Origin: Nymphaea colorata
Taxonomy: Eukaryota; Streptophyta; Magnoliopsida; Nymphaeales; Nymphaeaceae
Reading direction: 5' to 3'
Assembly: GCF_008831285.2 (NCBI RefSeq)
Contig: NC_045141.1
Location: 7,863,353 to 7,927,352, forward strand
DNA length: 64,000 bases
Positions 1 to 10,827 of the stretch are shown here, one piece after another (positions within the stretch are counted from its first letter, which is position 1; the number at the start of each line of letters is the position of its first letter). Position numbers and translations under genes: made by a program. The notes under the pieces were generated by a model. That model was not told where the DNA came from. It searched no databases and worked only from the letters and a program-made list of their open reading frames with translations.

Positions 1-2088
1 AATTTTTTTGTACTTTTTGGGAGGTTTGTAGCGCGGATGTGTTTGCGTTTTGTGATGAGTTCGCCTCCAATTCTTTTTTCCTAAAGGAATTCAATCAAGC
101 TACCTGCGTCCTGGTGCCTAAGTGCCCTAACCCTACGGACGTCACCCACTTTCGCCCGATCTCCATCCTAGGCACGTCGTATAAGATTATTGCTAAGTTG
201 CTCTCTATGCGGCTTGCGCCTGTCATGCCTTCAGTCATTAACCTCTTCCAGGTTGCTTTTGTCAAGGGTCGGCGTCTGCAGGACACGGTTGTCCTAGCCA
301 ACGAGGTTGTTCACTCCCTTTACTGTCTACGGCTACCTTCATTCATCCTGAAGTTGGACATCTCTAAGACTTTTGACTCGGTTAGTTGGGAGTTCCTTTC
401 TGACCTCCTCACCCGTCTTGCGTTTGGTCCTTCGTTTAGGCAGTGGATCATGTCGCTTGTCACTGGGTAACCAGCTTGCGGTCTCCTTCAATGGGAAGTG
501 TGGTGATTTCTTCTGTCTCGAGCGTAGCCTCCGTCAAGGTTGCCCGTTATCGCCCTTGCTTTTCAACTTGGTTGCTGAGAGCTTTTCTGCGCTTTTCCAT
601 CACGCAACGGTCGTTGGCTTCCTCACACCTCATTCGCTCCATGTTCGGCAGTGCTTCTTGCCAGCAGGTTGTGAGACCGTGGCTCATCCTTCGGGTCTTT
701 GAGCTCATCTCGGGTCTTTCTATCAATTCCGCCAAGTGTCACCTCTCCCTCATTCACGCGGATCCGGCCACGGTACTTCTCGCGGAAGCTTGCTTATGGT
801 GTAAGGCTACTAGCCTGCCCATGGACTATCTGGGGCTTCAGATTACGTTGTCGCCTCCTGCTCCTTTTTTTTGGGATTGGGTGGAGCAGAAGCTTACGGA
901 TCGCCTTCAGTGTTGGCAGAGAAAGCTGCTTTCTCTTCTAGGTCGGATTACTTTGGCTAAGCACTGCCTTGCGTCGGTTCCTCTCCATGCTTTGTCTGAC
1001 TTTCGGCCTCCTGTGGCTGTCTTGCGTAGGTTTGATAAGCTTATTCGTAAGTTTGTTTGGGATGGTGATCGACCTTCAGATCGCCTTGCGCATTGGGGTG
1101 TGGTTGCCTTTCCGCGTCTTCTTGGTTGTGCTGGGGTTACCAACCTTAGTCGGGCTTGCGAGTCTTCCCTGTGTTCTTGGTGGTGGCGGTTAGCTACTGA
1201 ACATTCTCCCATCACCCAATTCATTAGTTCAAAATTCGACCTGCCTTCCCCTAGCGTCTGGCATAGTTCTATATCTCACATCTCCCCCTCTCACTTTTGG
1301 TCCGACTTGCTTTCTGTCCTTCCTCTTTTCCTCCGCCTTGCTGACCTCTCATCGTTCACGTCCCCATCCTGGCCCCTTTCACCTACCCGTGAGTTCACTT
1401 TTTCTTCTTGCTACCTGGCCTCCTTTGGTCCTTCTGTCGCGTCACTCCCCCCCCCCCCGGTCTCTTTGGTCTCCTGGCCCATCTCCTCGAGCCATTGCTT
1501 TTGTCTGGCTTCTTCTGACTGGCCATATCAACACTTTTGATCACCTACAGCGCCTTGGCATCAGCTTGGCTAACCAGTGTCCCCTATGTCTTGTTGCGAC
1601 TGAGTCTCGGGTCCACCTTTTTACTTCTTGCCCTTTTTTCTCTAGTGTCCTTGCTTCTACTTGGCCTTCCCTTGTTAGTAATCTTCCAAACTCACCATCC
1701 ATTCGTCTTTTCTTCCTCTTTTGTCCTTCCCCCCACCTGACTGCTTCCTGGGGTCATGTCTGGAGGCCATGGCTCATTTCAGCTTGGTGGCGCATTTGGG
1801 GGGAGCGCAACAACAGGGTCTTCAGGGGCACCTTCTCTTCACCAGATTCTGTGGCTCGTCTTGTGCAAGGGGATATCCAGTTCGCCATTCGGTTAAAGCA
1901 CCGCCGCCTGACTGCGGTTGGGTGACTGTGCCGTTTCGCCTTTCCTCTTCTCTCCTATTTTTCTGTGCATTGTATTGTATATTTGTTCATCCTGCTTGTG
2001 TTTTTTGCGTAATTTTGTTCTTTGCGGATTGTTTTTGTATTTAGGGGACCTCTTGTCCCCAAATTTTGTTATATATTTCCATTTTATC

Positions 2089-2090
<2 letters not shown>
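1..2090 (+). mobile_element. L1-type LINE, 3' portion, decayed, cut by window start
   Basis: The strand codes for the reverse transcriptase and C-terminal zinc region of a plant L1-type non-LTR retrotransposon. From 39 one frame shows the RT fingers block with FRPISILGTSYKIIAKLL, then KLDISKTFDSVSWEFL, which carries a catalytic Asp. Frame changes near 450-500 lead to LRQGCPLSPLLFNLV. The thumb region and a zf-RVT-like CPLCLVATESRVHLFTSCPF motif follow at about 1500-1650, and coding ends at the TGA near 1922. The FADD box expected after the LRQGCPLSP block is not visible; the sequence between about 590 and 690 looks deleted and rearranged. The 3' UTR ends near 2090, just before a CT microsatellite. 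At least two frame changes plus the lost catalytic box mean it is dead. The 5' half lies outside the window. Confidence 0.9.
39..1925 (+). pseudogene. LINE ORF2 remnant (reverse transcriptase and zf-RVT), frameshifted
   Basis: This is the coding remnant of the LINE. Frame blocks run 39-470 (RT N-terminal half), about 450-600 (the QGCPLSP block), 690-1200 (RT C-terminal and thumb, including DYLGLQ and GRITLAKHCL) and 1490-1925 (zf-RVT and C-terminal tail with WWRIWGERNNRVFRG). The family normally reverse-transcribes its own mRNA at a nicked target. Here the frame shifts and the missing FADD motif rule that out. The order of blocks and their residues are seen directly; the size of the lost segment is inferred by comparison with the general L1 RT layout. 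Confidence 0.85.

Positions 2091-2123
<33 letters not shown>
2091..2123. repeat. (CT)n microsatellite
   Basis: About 16 uninterrupted CT units lie immediately after the LINE 3' end. They may have grown at the tail of the element, in place of the poly-A expected for a LINE. Confidence 0.95.
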
Positions 2124-2126
<3 letters not shown>

Positions 2127-2507
2127 AGCCATAATTAGGGAAAGAAAAGGGTCTTCACTTCCGCCTCCATTGAACCGAACTACCAAGGAAGAAAAAGAAC
2201 AAAGAGTGAAAGGAAAAAGGAAATGGAATGAAGGCCTTCATTCCCTAATAGGGAACAATATAGAATCAATGGAGGAGTACGGCTCTTGTTGTTATCTTTA
2301 TATCTATAGAAAATTTAGGTTAAATAATTTTGTCTGCTCATTATTTGATGATTATCTTCTGTTCTGTTAAAGATGTTTCTTGCACTCACTGATGAGGCCT
2401 ACACTAGCTCCAACATAAAAGAATGGGCTGAAAATTTGGGAGATGAGAATGATGGATCTATAAACATTGTTGATTCTTTATTTCTGAACTTTTCAAGGAC
2501 GAGAATG
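2124..2507. other. AT-rich spacer, no gene recognised
   Basis: There is no recognisable coding family. A short open stretch starts at ATG 2373 and runs about 40 codons in ordinary-looking composition before it enters the repeat element that follows. It has no clear splice sites, so I do not call it a gene. Confidence 0.5.
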
Positions 2508-3327
2508 ATGGTTTATTTAAAAAAAAACGCGTATTATACGTTAAAAACGTCTTTACCGTATAAAACGGGAATAAAACGTGTTTTTTTCAAAAAAACGTTT
2601 AAAAATAAAAGACGCGTATATTTTATACGCGTCTTCCACGTTTTTTAAGACACATGTTTTTAAAAGAAATGGCACGCGTGTAATATTTGTAAAAGAATTG
2701 GTCTTTTTTAACTTGGATGCTCCTTTTAATGGCAAAAACGTCTTTTAAAGGATGGCATGCGCGGCGTAATATTTGTAAACGAATTGGTTTTTTTTAACTT
2801 GGACGCTCCTTTTAATGGTAAAAACGTCTTTTTAAGGATGGCACACATGTAATATTTGTAAATGAATTGGTTTTTTTAAACTTGGATGCTCCTTTTAATG
2901 GCAAAAACGTCTTTTTAAAAGAGAAAGGGGCTTATTAACTTCCCGCCATCCTTTCCTTCGTTTTCTTTTTCCCTTTTTAATTTTCCCTTTTCCCGCCTCT
3001 TGCTGGAGTTCACTTGCTAGGGGAAGGGGAAGAGTTTTATTAACTTTAAACTTTATTTTCAATTTAAACTTTATTTTCAATTTTTAAGTTGGCAAATTGT
3101 TTCAGACGTAAACCTAAAATTTGTTGCTTATCTAGCTATTTTCCAATGTTTTTTTAATTTCTCATTTATTTTATTTTTATATAATTGTTAGGATTTATTT
3201 ATTTATTTTTAAAAAATTTACCGTCTTTTTTCCATTTTATTCTCGAGATTTTTTTCTTCGTCGTATTATACCCGTTTTTTTCCTCACCGTATTATACCCG
3301 TTAACGTCTTATGTGACAATGGTTTAT
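2508..3327. mobile_element. Putative non-autonomous DNA element bounded by 9-bp direct repeats
   Basis: The 9-mer ATGGTTTAT is present at 2508-2516 and 3319-3327, like the 9-bp target duplication of Mutator-like elements. Between them, both ends are rich in related words read in opposite orientation: ACGCGTATTATACG near the left end, and CCGTATTATACCCGTTAACG near the right end. The terminal inverted repeats are imperfect, which keeps confidence moderate. The interior holds three tandem units of about 85 bp and a poly-T/A-rich core. No transposase is encoded. Confidence 0.4.
2650..2925. repeat. Three diverged tandem units of about 83-86 bp
   Basis: The phrase AACTTGGATGCTCCTTTTAA (second unit GGACG) begins at about 2710, 2796 and 2879. 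Each copy is followed by a block like ATGGCAAAAACGTCTTTT and preceded by TAATATTTGTAAA-GAATTGG. The units differ by a few substitutions and length changes in homopolymers. Confidence 0.85.
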
Positions 3328-4742
3328 CTGTATGACTTTCGATTACTATGTGTGTGCCAATATATTTTGCGAAATGTGTAACATATTTTTGCAAAATATT
3401 TTCAAGAAATAGAATCCATATAATCGTCCACTTATTGCATAAGCTCATAGGACTTAACAAATTAGAAACAAGTTTCTAATATACTTTTCATTTTTTATTG
3501 TCCTCTTTTTCTGATGTGATCTCATCAACGAAGGAAACAAGCTCAATCAACATCAACTCACATTATCCACATGTAGAACATGCTGACACAACAAAAAAAA
3601 AAGTTATGAATGCTTCACTCATGAAAGCTGGCATGAATAATGGAACATGATAAAAAAATAAATTATGCATTAATGTGTGATACGCATGCAAACACAATTT
3701 GCAAGAGACAATTGAAGAATTCAAGGGGTCTTCTGTAGAAGAATATGTTTTTCCATTGCCTCCATAGATGGAATCTTATGTGCAAAAACACATAGTCATA
3801 TACCTTGAGGAGTTTTCCTTTGAGGTGCTAGTCACTAAATGGAAATTACTTAACCTCTACCATCCGCCATTTAGTAAGCCTATGGTCATCTCCAATCCTC
3901 TTTCTTGAAGGTGACTAAAATACATGTGCTGTCCACTGTCATCTTTTGATACTTTAATGCACCAAGTAACAAAATGCAAATGATAAATCTTGACAAATAT
4001 CTTTCTTATTCAACTAGAGAATAAAAAATTCCAATGCAAACCAGATACCTGCAAGCTGCTAAATGTGAATCGAACTGAAAATAGAAGAAATAAAAGATGG
4101 AAAATCTAGTGTTTTAAAGATAATGCATTACCTACAACAGTATAAGAAAGGAACTATTTACTTATGTATTGTTATGACGTATAACCTAATATTAATTTTG
4201 CCTGCTAGGAAGACTTGACTACAGAAATTAGAGCTGGCAGCAATGAAGAAACCATGTATTTCTGATCTAGTCTCCTCAAGCTATTCTAATTAATAGCCAT
4301 TCCTAAGAACCAATTCAAACACTACCCCTGTTACTAACTCATGCAACTAGCAACATATTAAGCTAGAAAACATAGAAAAATCAACCACAATTCTACCGTA
4401 TTTAGGACTATTACAAAGCAAAAATCACAAGGAAGTTAATGGACTGATTCAAATTGGAAGTAATGCTACCTACCAACTTATCTAAAATATTGTACAACCA
4501 AGACATTATTAACAATAGAAATAGACGCTTGCTGGAAAATGACAATCGGAACTGAACCAACAATTGGAACAAAGCAGCTGAACTTTCAGCACTTGTTATA
4601 GGAAAAGTATCTATAAAACAAATTGGACATAGAAATGGAATTACGATCAAACAAATAGGTGCGGAAGCACATAAAACAATTATATGAAATCAAGGTAGGA
4701 ACAAGAAAAGTACATGCAAAACATTGGCCTCAAAGATATGTG

Positions 4743-4749
<7 letters not shown>

Positions 4750-4778
<29 letters not shown>
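4750..4778. repeat. (AT)n microsatellite
   Basis: About 14 AT units follow a short TGTGTGTG run. The same tract appears at 18913-18940 in the second copy. Confidence 0.95.
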
Positions 4779-4781
<3 letters not shown>

Positions 4782-5101
4782 AAGCATGAGAAAAGTAACA
4801 ACATCATCTAAAAATATGTGATTTTCAGTTGTTAAGATATAGATAACCATGTCATTTGGTCTCATCTAGTAAAAAATGTGGCATACTGTTCTGCTGGTGA
4901 GGGAGGCCCAACATCTAAATGTCGAGAAAGAACTTTTTATGTCTTTATATATAAAAGCAGACAAAATGATCTCAGCAGGATTTTGTGAGCAAAATTATGG
5001 TACAGTATGACAAAATATTCAATTAAGCAAAAATGGCACAAATAATACATGTTTAAGTTTTACTGCAGCTAAGTTATCATGCCTACTTCAACAAGACAAA
5101 T

Positions 5102-5198
5102 TCACAAGAACTTTGAAACAATGACATTGGCACCCTCTTCATTCTTTAAAGGTTTCCCATATAGAAAGATCATGGCCATAACGATAAGAACATTTTGT
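5102..5198 (-). other. Exon-like open segment ending in TGA, unidentified gene
   Basis: On the minus strand an AG acceptor (GATTGCAG) is followed by 97 nt that read without a stop until TGA, giving VLIVMAMIFLYGKPLKNEEG and a few further residues. Composition looks protein-like, but the family is not recognised. It lies just beyond the chromovirus from other minus-strand exon-like segments at 31.27-32.91 kb, so it may be a 3' exon of the same host gene. The second copy is at about 19264-19360. Confidence 0.25.
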
Positions 5199-5332
5199 CT
5201 GCAATCATGAATTATTAAAAGGAGAAAAGGACAAAAACTAAAGTGTTAGTTACACTTACATATAATCAAGTAAGCACAATCACTGAGAAGACATCCTCAC
5301 ACAGAAATAAAATCTCTCTTTTGTGAAGCTTG

Positions 5333-5337
5333 TGGAC
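5333..5337. repeat. Target-site duplication TGGAC, left
   Basis: TGGAC directly abuts the TG of the left LTR and is repeated at 17104-17108, directly after the CA of the right LTR. Five bases is the usual size for Ty3/gypsy integrases. Confidence 0.95.
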
Positions 5338-8300
5338 TGGTGGGAACCTAGACCCGGCTAGTGATTTATACGCCTGAGAATAGATCCCAAGTCCAGGATC
5401 AACTCCGGGAGCCTAAAGTCCACACTAAAGAAAATTATATTTGCAAAACTTTTCCCGCCGGACAGCATCCCCGGCTTAATAGTACCCTGGGTATAAGATA
5501 CAAGTATGTTTTCCCTATCCCAAGTCTTCAATCCTATTACAACACTGAGGGGATTAAGGCTAGTACAAACGCGAGCGATACAGATTTAACTCTCACAACT
5601 CACTCATCATTTGTCCCCAAACCATGCATACAATCCCTAAGAACGGCCAAACCATGCCCTTTCCCGTTGGTGGTCTAGCTACTCGCAGTCGTGTCCTTGG
5701 CAAGGTGCCTTGGAGGGACTACCGACAGTAGCAAATGGCTAGAGCCTGGCTTAGAAAGCAAATGCACCCAATATCCCCGTTCTATAGGATGTTTAGAAGT
5801 TACCTAGCCGATGAGAGATCGACTTAAACAGCAATAGGATCCGAGAGAAAACCAGTGGCTTAGCCACTCTCGGATATCACAGCAAGGAGGTGGAGTGGAG
5901 GCTAGACCCGCCTGGTCTAGGACGCCTGGTCTTCTAGTAAGAGCTGGCAAGAGTGATAGAGGATCACGACAACAGAAATGGATGGTGTACGGCTGCTGCA
6001 GGCCTCGGTCGGCCAAGAGAGACAGCAAAGTGATGGAGGAGCGCCTGGATGGAGGCAGGGGCTCGGCCCACCTGGCCGAGGTCACCTTGGCGCCTAGGAA
6101 GATGTTCGGGAGATGGTTGCAGCGAGGGAGGCTGCAAGATGACTTACTTGCTGTAGTAGAGATGCTAATTTGATCACATGCAATCCTTGGAGGTGAACCT
6201 AGCTAATGGACTCCAAGAGGTCAAACCGAGCCCGGAACAAGGAGTGAGCTCGGAGTGGGATTAGGTAGGCTCGATTTGGGTTAGGTTGTATAGAGCCGGG
6301 AGATGGAGATTAATTGCTAAGGGTTTGGTTATGGCTTAGAGATAGACTAAGGGTCAGGCGTATGATGGTGGAGGGTTAATCCTAAGAGAGAGTGAAATTA
6401 AGGCAGGGTGAGATGGCTCCTCATGATGAGAGGTGGCTCTTAATGAGTCTGGTCGGTTATGAGGATGTGTTACACCAAGAGAGGGAGACAAGGGTTATGC
6501 GATTTCCATTGGGAGGTTGTGAACGTATGGCTTGGGTAATGATGGAGTAGGGAGGTATTAAAATGGTCTAATGATGAAGGGGAGAGGTGGCAGCTAGGAG
6601 TTAATCTCTTGAGGTCATGGGTTGGTTTTAGGGACGGTTACAAGAAGAAAGGGAGGCCAACGGGTAGAGGAGGTGAAGGATGCGAGTGAAGGGGGTGAAC
6701 CATTGTGGCTGGAGTGCAATGATGAGGAGGACACTTGGCGAGGGATGAAATTGACTTACCTTTATGCGTGGCCAAGTGTGGAGCTCTTTAAAATGAGAAG
6801 CGTTATATAACACTTGAACTACTGAAGGGAAGCCGAAGGGAAAGAAGAGGAGTGAGCGCCCACGGGTTTGGACTCTTTAACGCTATTCCCTTGAGTTTAC
6901 CAAACTGCCCTTTTCAAATAGCCAGTAATCAATTAGTCAATTAATGACCATGGGCCAACTTGGAATTGGCAGAAAAGATTGGACGCCGATCGGGTTTCCC
7001 CCGGGTTAGTGCAGCGTTGAGTATTTCCGGTGGCAGAAATGGATTTCCGATCGTTGGCTAGAACTCACTCAATTCTCATCCGAATTGGTTGAAACTTGGA
7101 CAAATTGCAGCTAAGATCTGGGCGATCTTAACTGAACCAACGAGAGAGTGAAAACTGCCTTGCCCTTGCTCAGAATTGATCTGAACTTCCTCCCAATTTG
7201 CTGTTCTATTCCTGCTATTCTGTGTATGATATTCGCACGATTTGGGAAAGACGAGCAGGGAACAAATCTCCTTCCTCGGCAGCAACTCAAGTACGATGCT
7301 GGATTGATTGCTGCTGTCGTGGACGAGTTTTCAAGGGGATTAACCAGTCAATTTCGCTGAAATCCTATTGGCCGTCTACCAATGGAATTCCGACGAGCTC
7401 TCTCGATTTCTCACCTTGAAAATCAGTCCTCTAAGAGCTACCGTCGATCCTCCTTTCCGGCTCTTTCTCTCTGTTTTTAACAGAGATCAAGGGGCCTACT
7501 AGGGTCGATTTCAACTAGTCCTATGCTCTGCTCAAGTAGGGAAGGAGCCGGGAGATTAACCGCACCTACCTCCTCTCTTGCAGCCGGAGTCTTGTGCTTG
7601 GGTACTAGGCGACTAGAGCCACGAGTCGCTCTCCTCCAAGCCTTCCCGATTATCTTCTCCAGCCTCTAACTCCTTCCGGGGATGAAGAAGTTGCACAGTG
7701 AGAAGATGGCGATTCAGTCGGGGAATTTGTGCGTAGGAAGAAGGTGCTCCAAGAGGATTTCCGATGGCCTCAAGGAACGTCTTCAAACCTGTTTTGCTTC
7801 AACCAGAGCCACGGGTTGGAGCCTTTGGATTCCGATCACCGGCGGTAAGACGATAAAGGGAAGAGAGAGGCAAGAGCCAATTCACACGAAAAACTCAACT
7901 TCTAATTCTTGATTGCATAATGAAAAAAGACTTACAAAAGAGTTTAAGTACTTGAAATAAAACTGGTTCTTAACATGAGAACCGAGACACTTGCTGAAAT
8001 GAAACAACTCAACTATAAAGCAAAAGCTTAAAAGGAGACTGAGACGAGACGTCTCGAATGTTTAGTGAGTTTGGCCTCTCCCTCACGGGTTCAGCCATAT
8101 AACTTGCCTAAGTTAGGCCTTAGGCTTGCCACGCGTGGACTGGGTCAGGACTAGACTCAGGGTTCGAACTCGCTATAACCGGATCTAGGTCTAGTTCCCG
8201 TGCCTGTTCTACCTTGAAGTCTGCAGCCCGCTGCCCGCGCTCCGCTAATCATGCTCCGCCCACACCGCCCGCTGCATCAACTTCCAGTTCTATGTTAGCC

Positions 8301-8413
8301 TCCCTTAGCTCATCTATGTTTTTCATCATGTTGGCTGATGGTGCTTGACTCTCTTGGCCTTGCTTGGCCGTGCTGGCCCTAGTTCTCGGCCTCCTGGTGG
8401 AAGGTCTGCATCA
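5338..8413 (-). repeat. 3' LTR of chromovirus (copy 1)
   Basis: The plus strand begins TGGTGGGAACCTAG and ends GGTCTGCATCA, next to the purine tract. It is 3076 bp and aligns with 14054-17103. Compared with the 5' LTR it carries an extra 14 bp (CTAGGACGCCTGGT, near 5918) that look like a local tandem duplication. The last 88 bp overlap the 3' end of the pol reading frame. Confidence 0.95.
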
Positions 8414-10821
8414 GATCCTCCCTCCTTACCTCGAGCTTGCCCCCAAGCTCGTGCAGTGGGAAAGCGATCAACTATCTTCTCAAATTCTTCCCACGAAGTG
8501 CCGTTGTCTGGTCCTTCCCATTCAACCATAACTTCATGACATAGTCTACCATTCCGATGAACATGTCTATGTTTAAGAAATCGGTATGGTGTTGGTTGTT
8601 GTTGGCTCGAAATTTCTTCAATCAGCCTTGGCACTTCCCCAACGTGTGGTTTCAGCCGAGAAACATGAAAGACTGGATGGACTAAGGCCGTTTATGGGAG
8701 GCCCAATCTGTAAGCTGCTTTCCCAATCTTTTGTAGCACTGGGAATGGCCCAAAAAACCTTGGTAAAAGTTTAGAGTAAGGCTGCCCTAAGAGAGACCTT
8801 TGCCTCATGGGTAATCTTTTAAGCCATACATAGTCTCCTACCATAAATTCACGATCCTTCCTGCCCTTGTCATATGTCTGTTTCATTCGATTTTGGGCTT
8901 TGATGATATTCTTCTTGAGTGTCGCTAGCACCTCTTCCCTTGTGCGTAGCTCACAATCAACCTTATCTTCCTTTGCCATGCCTTCTTCATATTTTGGAAT
9001 TGTTGGGGGAGGAATTCCATAGAGAGCTTCATACGGAGTGGTCTGAGTAGACGAGTGCCAACTCGTATTGTAGGACCATTCGGCCCATGACAGATACTTT
9101 ACCCAAGAGTTGGGTCTTTCTCCTGCAAAGCAACGAAGATATGTTTCTAAAGAACGGTTGACCACTTCACTTTGCCCATCGGTCTGAGGATGGTGTGCAG
9201 TACTGAATTGGATCGTTGTCCCCATCTGCTTCATATATTCTCTCCAAAATTCGCTCATGAAGATTGAATCTCTATCGCAGACTATTGTCTGAGGCATGCC
9301 ATGTAGTTTCCCTACGTGATCTTGGTACTTAGTAGCCACCATCTGTCCATGATATTTCTTAGGGAAGGGAACGAAGTGGCTATACTTTGTTAACCTGTCG
9401 ACCACCACGAGTATGGCTTCCTTGTTTTTTGATCGTGGAAGGGCATCTATGAAATCCATGGTGACATCGGTCCATGGCTTTTCTGGCACTGGTAAGGGAT
9501 TGAGATGGCCCGGAGGCTTAATTCCCTCATACTTTTCACGTTGGCAAATTTGACACTGTTTAACATAATTCCTCACGTCTGCCTTCATTCCGGTCCACCA
9601 AAATTGAGTCTTCACTCGGTGGAGTGTTTTGACTACTCCTTCCTGGCCTGCTGATGGAGTGGAATGAAAATGTTGTAGTAATTCTTGCTTTAGGGCCGAT
9701 TTAGGTGGAACCACCGTGCGGTTCTTTCTCATAAGTAATTTGCCCTTGATGGTATAATGGGGAATGGTCCCCGGTTTTTGAGTGATGGAGGCTTTGATGA
9801 GCCTCAACCCTTCGTCCTCTAGTTGCTCATTAGCTATTTGGTCCCATAAATTGGTCCTTATGATTGAAAGTGTCAAGAATTGTTCACCCAACCTTGATAG
9901 TGCATCTGCCGCGGTATTGTCTAGCCCTTTCTTATACTCGATTTCAAAATCGTATCCGAGGAGTTTGGCCAACCACCTTTGTTGTGTTGGAGTTGAAACT
10001 CGTTGCTTGAGCATGTATTTAAGGCTGTTCTGATCTGTCTTCACGATGAATCTTCGGCCTATGAGGTAAGGCCTCCATTTCTCAACTGACAACACTATGG
10101 CAAGAAGTTCTTTCTCGTATGTCGATAACGGTTTGGCCCGATTGGTGAGAGCCTTTGACATATATGCTATAGGGTGATTTTCTTGGCTGAGGACAGCTCC
10201 TATGCCAACGTAACAAGCATCCGTTTCAATAGTGAAAGGTTTGCTAAAATCAGGCAAGGTGAGAACAGGTGCTGTCATGAGTGCCGATTTCAATTTCTCA
10301 AATGCCTTTCTTGCTTTATCTGACCAAGCGAATGCTCCTTTCTTAGTCATTTGGGTTAATGGGGCGGCTATAAGCCCGTAGCCTTGAATGAATCTTCTAT
10401 AATAGCCGGTTAACCCAAGAAATCCACGGAGGCTTTTCAAGTCTTTAGGCAAAGGCCAGTTGTTCATTGCCTCTAATTTTTCAGGGTCTGTTTTTACCCC
10501 TTCTTTGGATACTATGTGCCTAAGATATCTGATTGAGGGTTGGCCAAAGCTGCATTTTGACCTCTTAGCATAAAGACGATGTTCCCTCAAAATTTGTAAG
10601 GCCGTGGCCAAGTGGGCAGCATGTTGCTCTACTGACTGGCTATATACGAGGATGTCATCAAAGAATACCAAGATGAAGTTTCTAAGATACCTCCTGAAAA
10701 CATCATTCATGCACCTCTGGAATGTGGCAGGTGCATTGGTTAAGCCAAAAGGCATCACCAAGAACTCATAGTGTCCATCGTGAGTTCTAAAAGCTGTTTT
10801 TGGAATGTCTTCATCGTGCAT
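8326..10821 (-). pseudogene. pol, second part: RT core, RNase H, integrase, chromodomain; broken by stops
   Basis: This continues gag-pol after the amber codon at 10828-10830. In residues from 10821: PFGLTNAPATFQ near 24-35, the RT catalytic FFDDILVYS near 53-61, RNase H from about 197 (TDACYVGIGAVLS), an integrase zinc region around 385-435, then the catalytic core with TMDFID, VCDRDSIF and HHPQTDGQSE. The DDE acidic residues are present. An in-frame TAA at 8692-8694 falls after AAYRLGL. The frame then stays open to 8326 and carries VHPVFHVSRLKP and a chromodomain-like region (VEWEGPDNGTSWEEFEKIV). In the integrase zinc region the second histidine position reads AGQEG, a Gln. The polyprotein normally supplies replication and integration enzymes; this copy cannot make a full one. 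Confidence 0.92.
8415..8427 (-). promoter_or_regulatory. Polypurine tract
   Basis: On the minus strand AAGGAGGGAGGAT lies immediately upstream of the 3' LTR. This is the position and composition of the primer for plus-strand DNA synthesis. It sits inside the pol frame, between the chromodomain and the stop. Confidence 0.8.
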
Positions 10822-10827
10822 TCTAAT

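Larger units (their letters stand above)
3328..5332. other. AT-rich left flank of the chromovirus, mostly non-coding
   Basis: About 2 kb with no recognisable protein family on either strand except one exon-like stretch at 5102-5198 on the minus strand, listed separately. It contains an (AT)n tract at 4750-4778. The segment from 3355 on is repeated at 17520-19494. Confidence 0.6.

Noticed and set aside
5361-8000. Several open frames of 60-105 codons inside the LTRs
   Set aside because: They recur in every LTR copy, occur on both strands, match no known domain and lie within a non-coding LTR.
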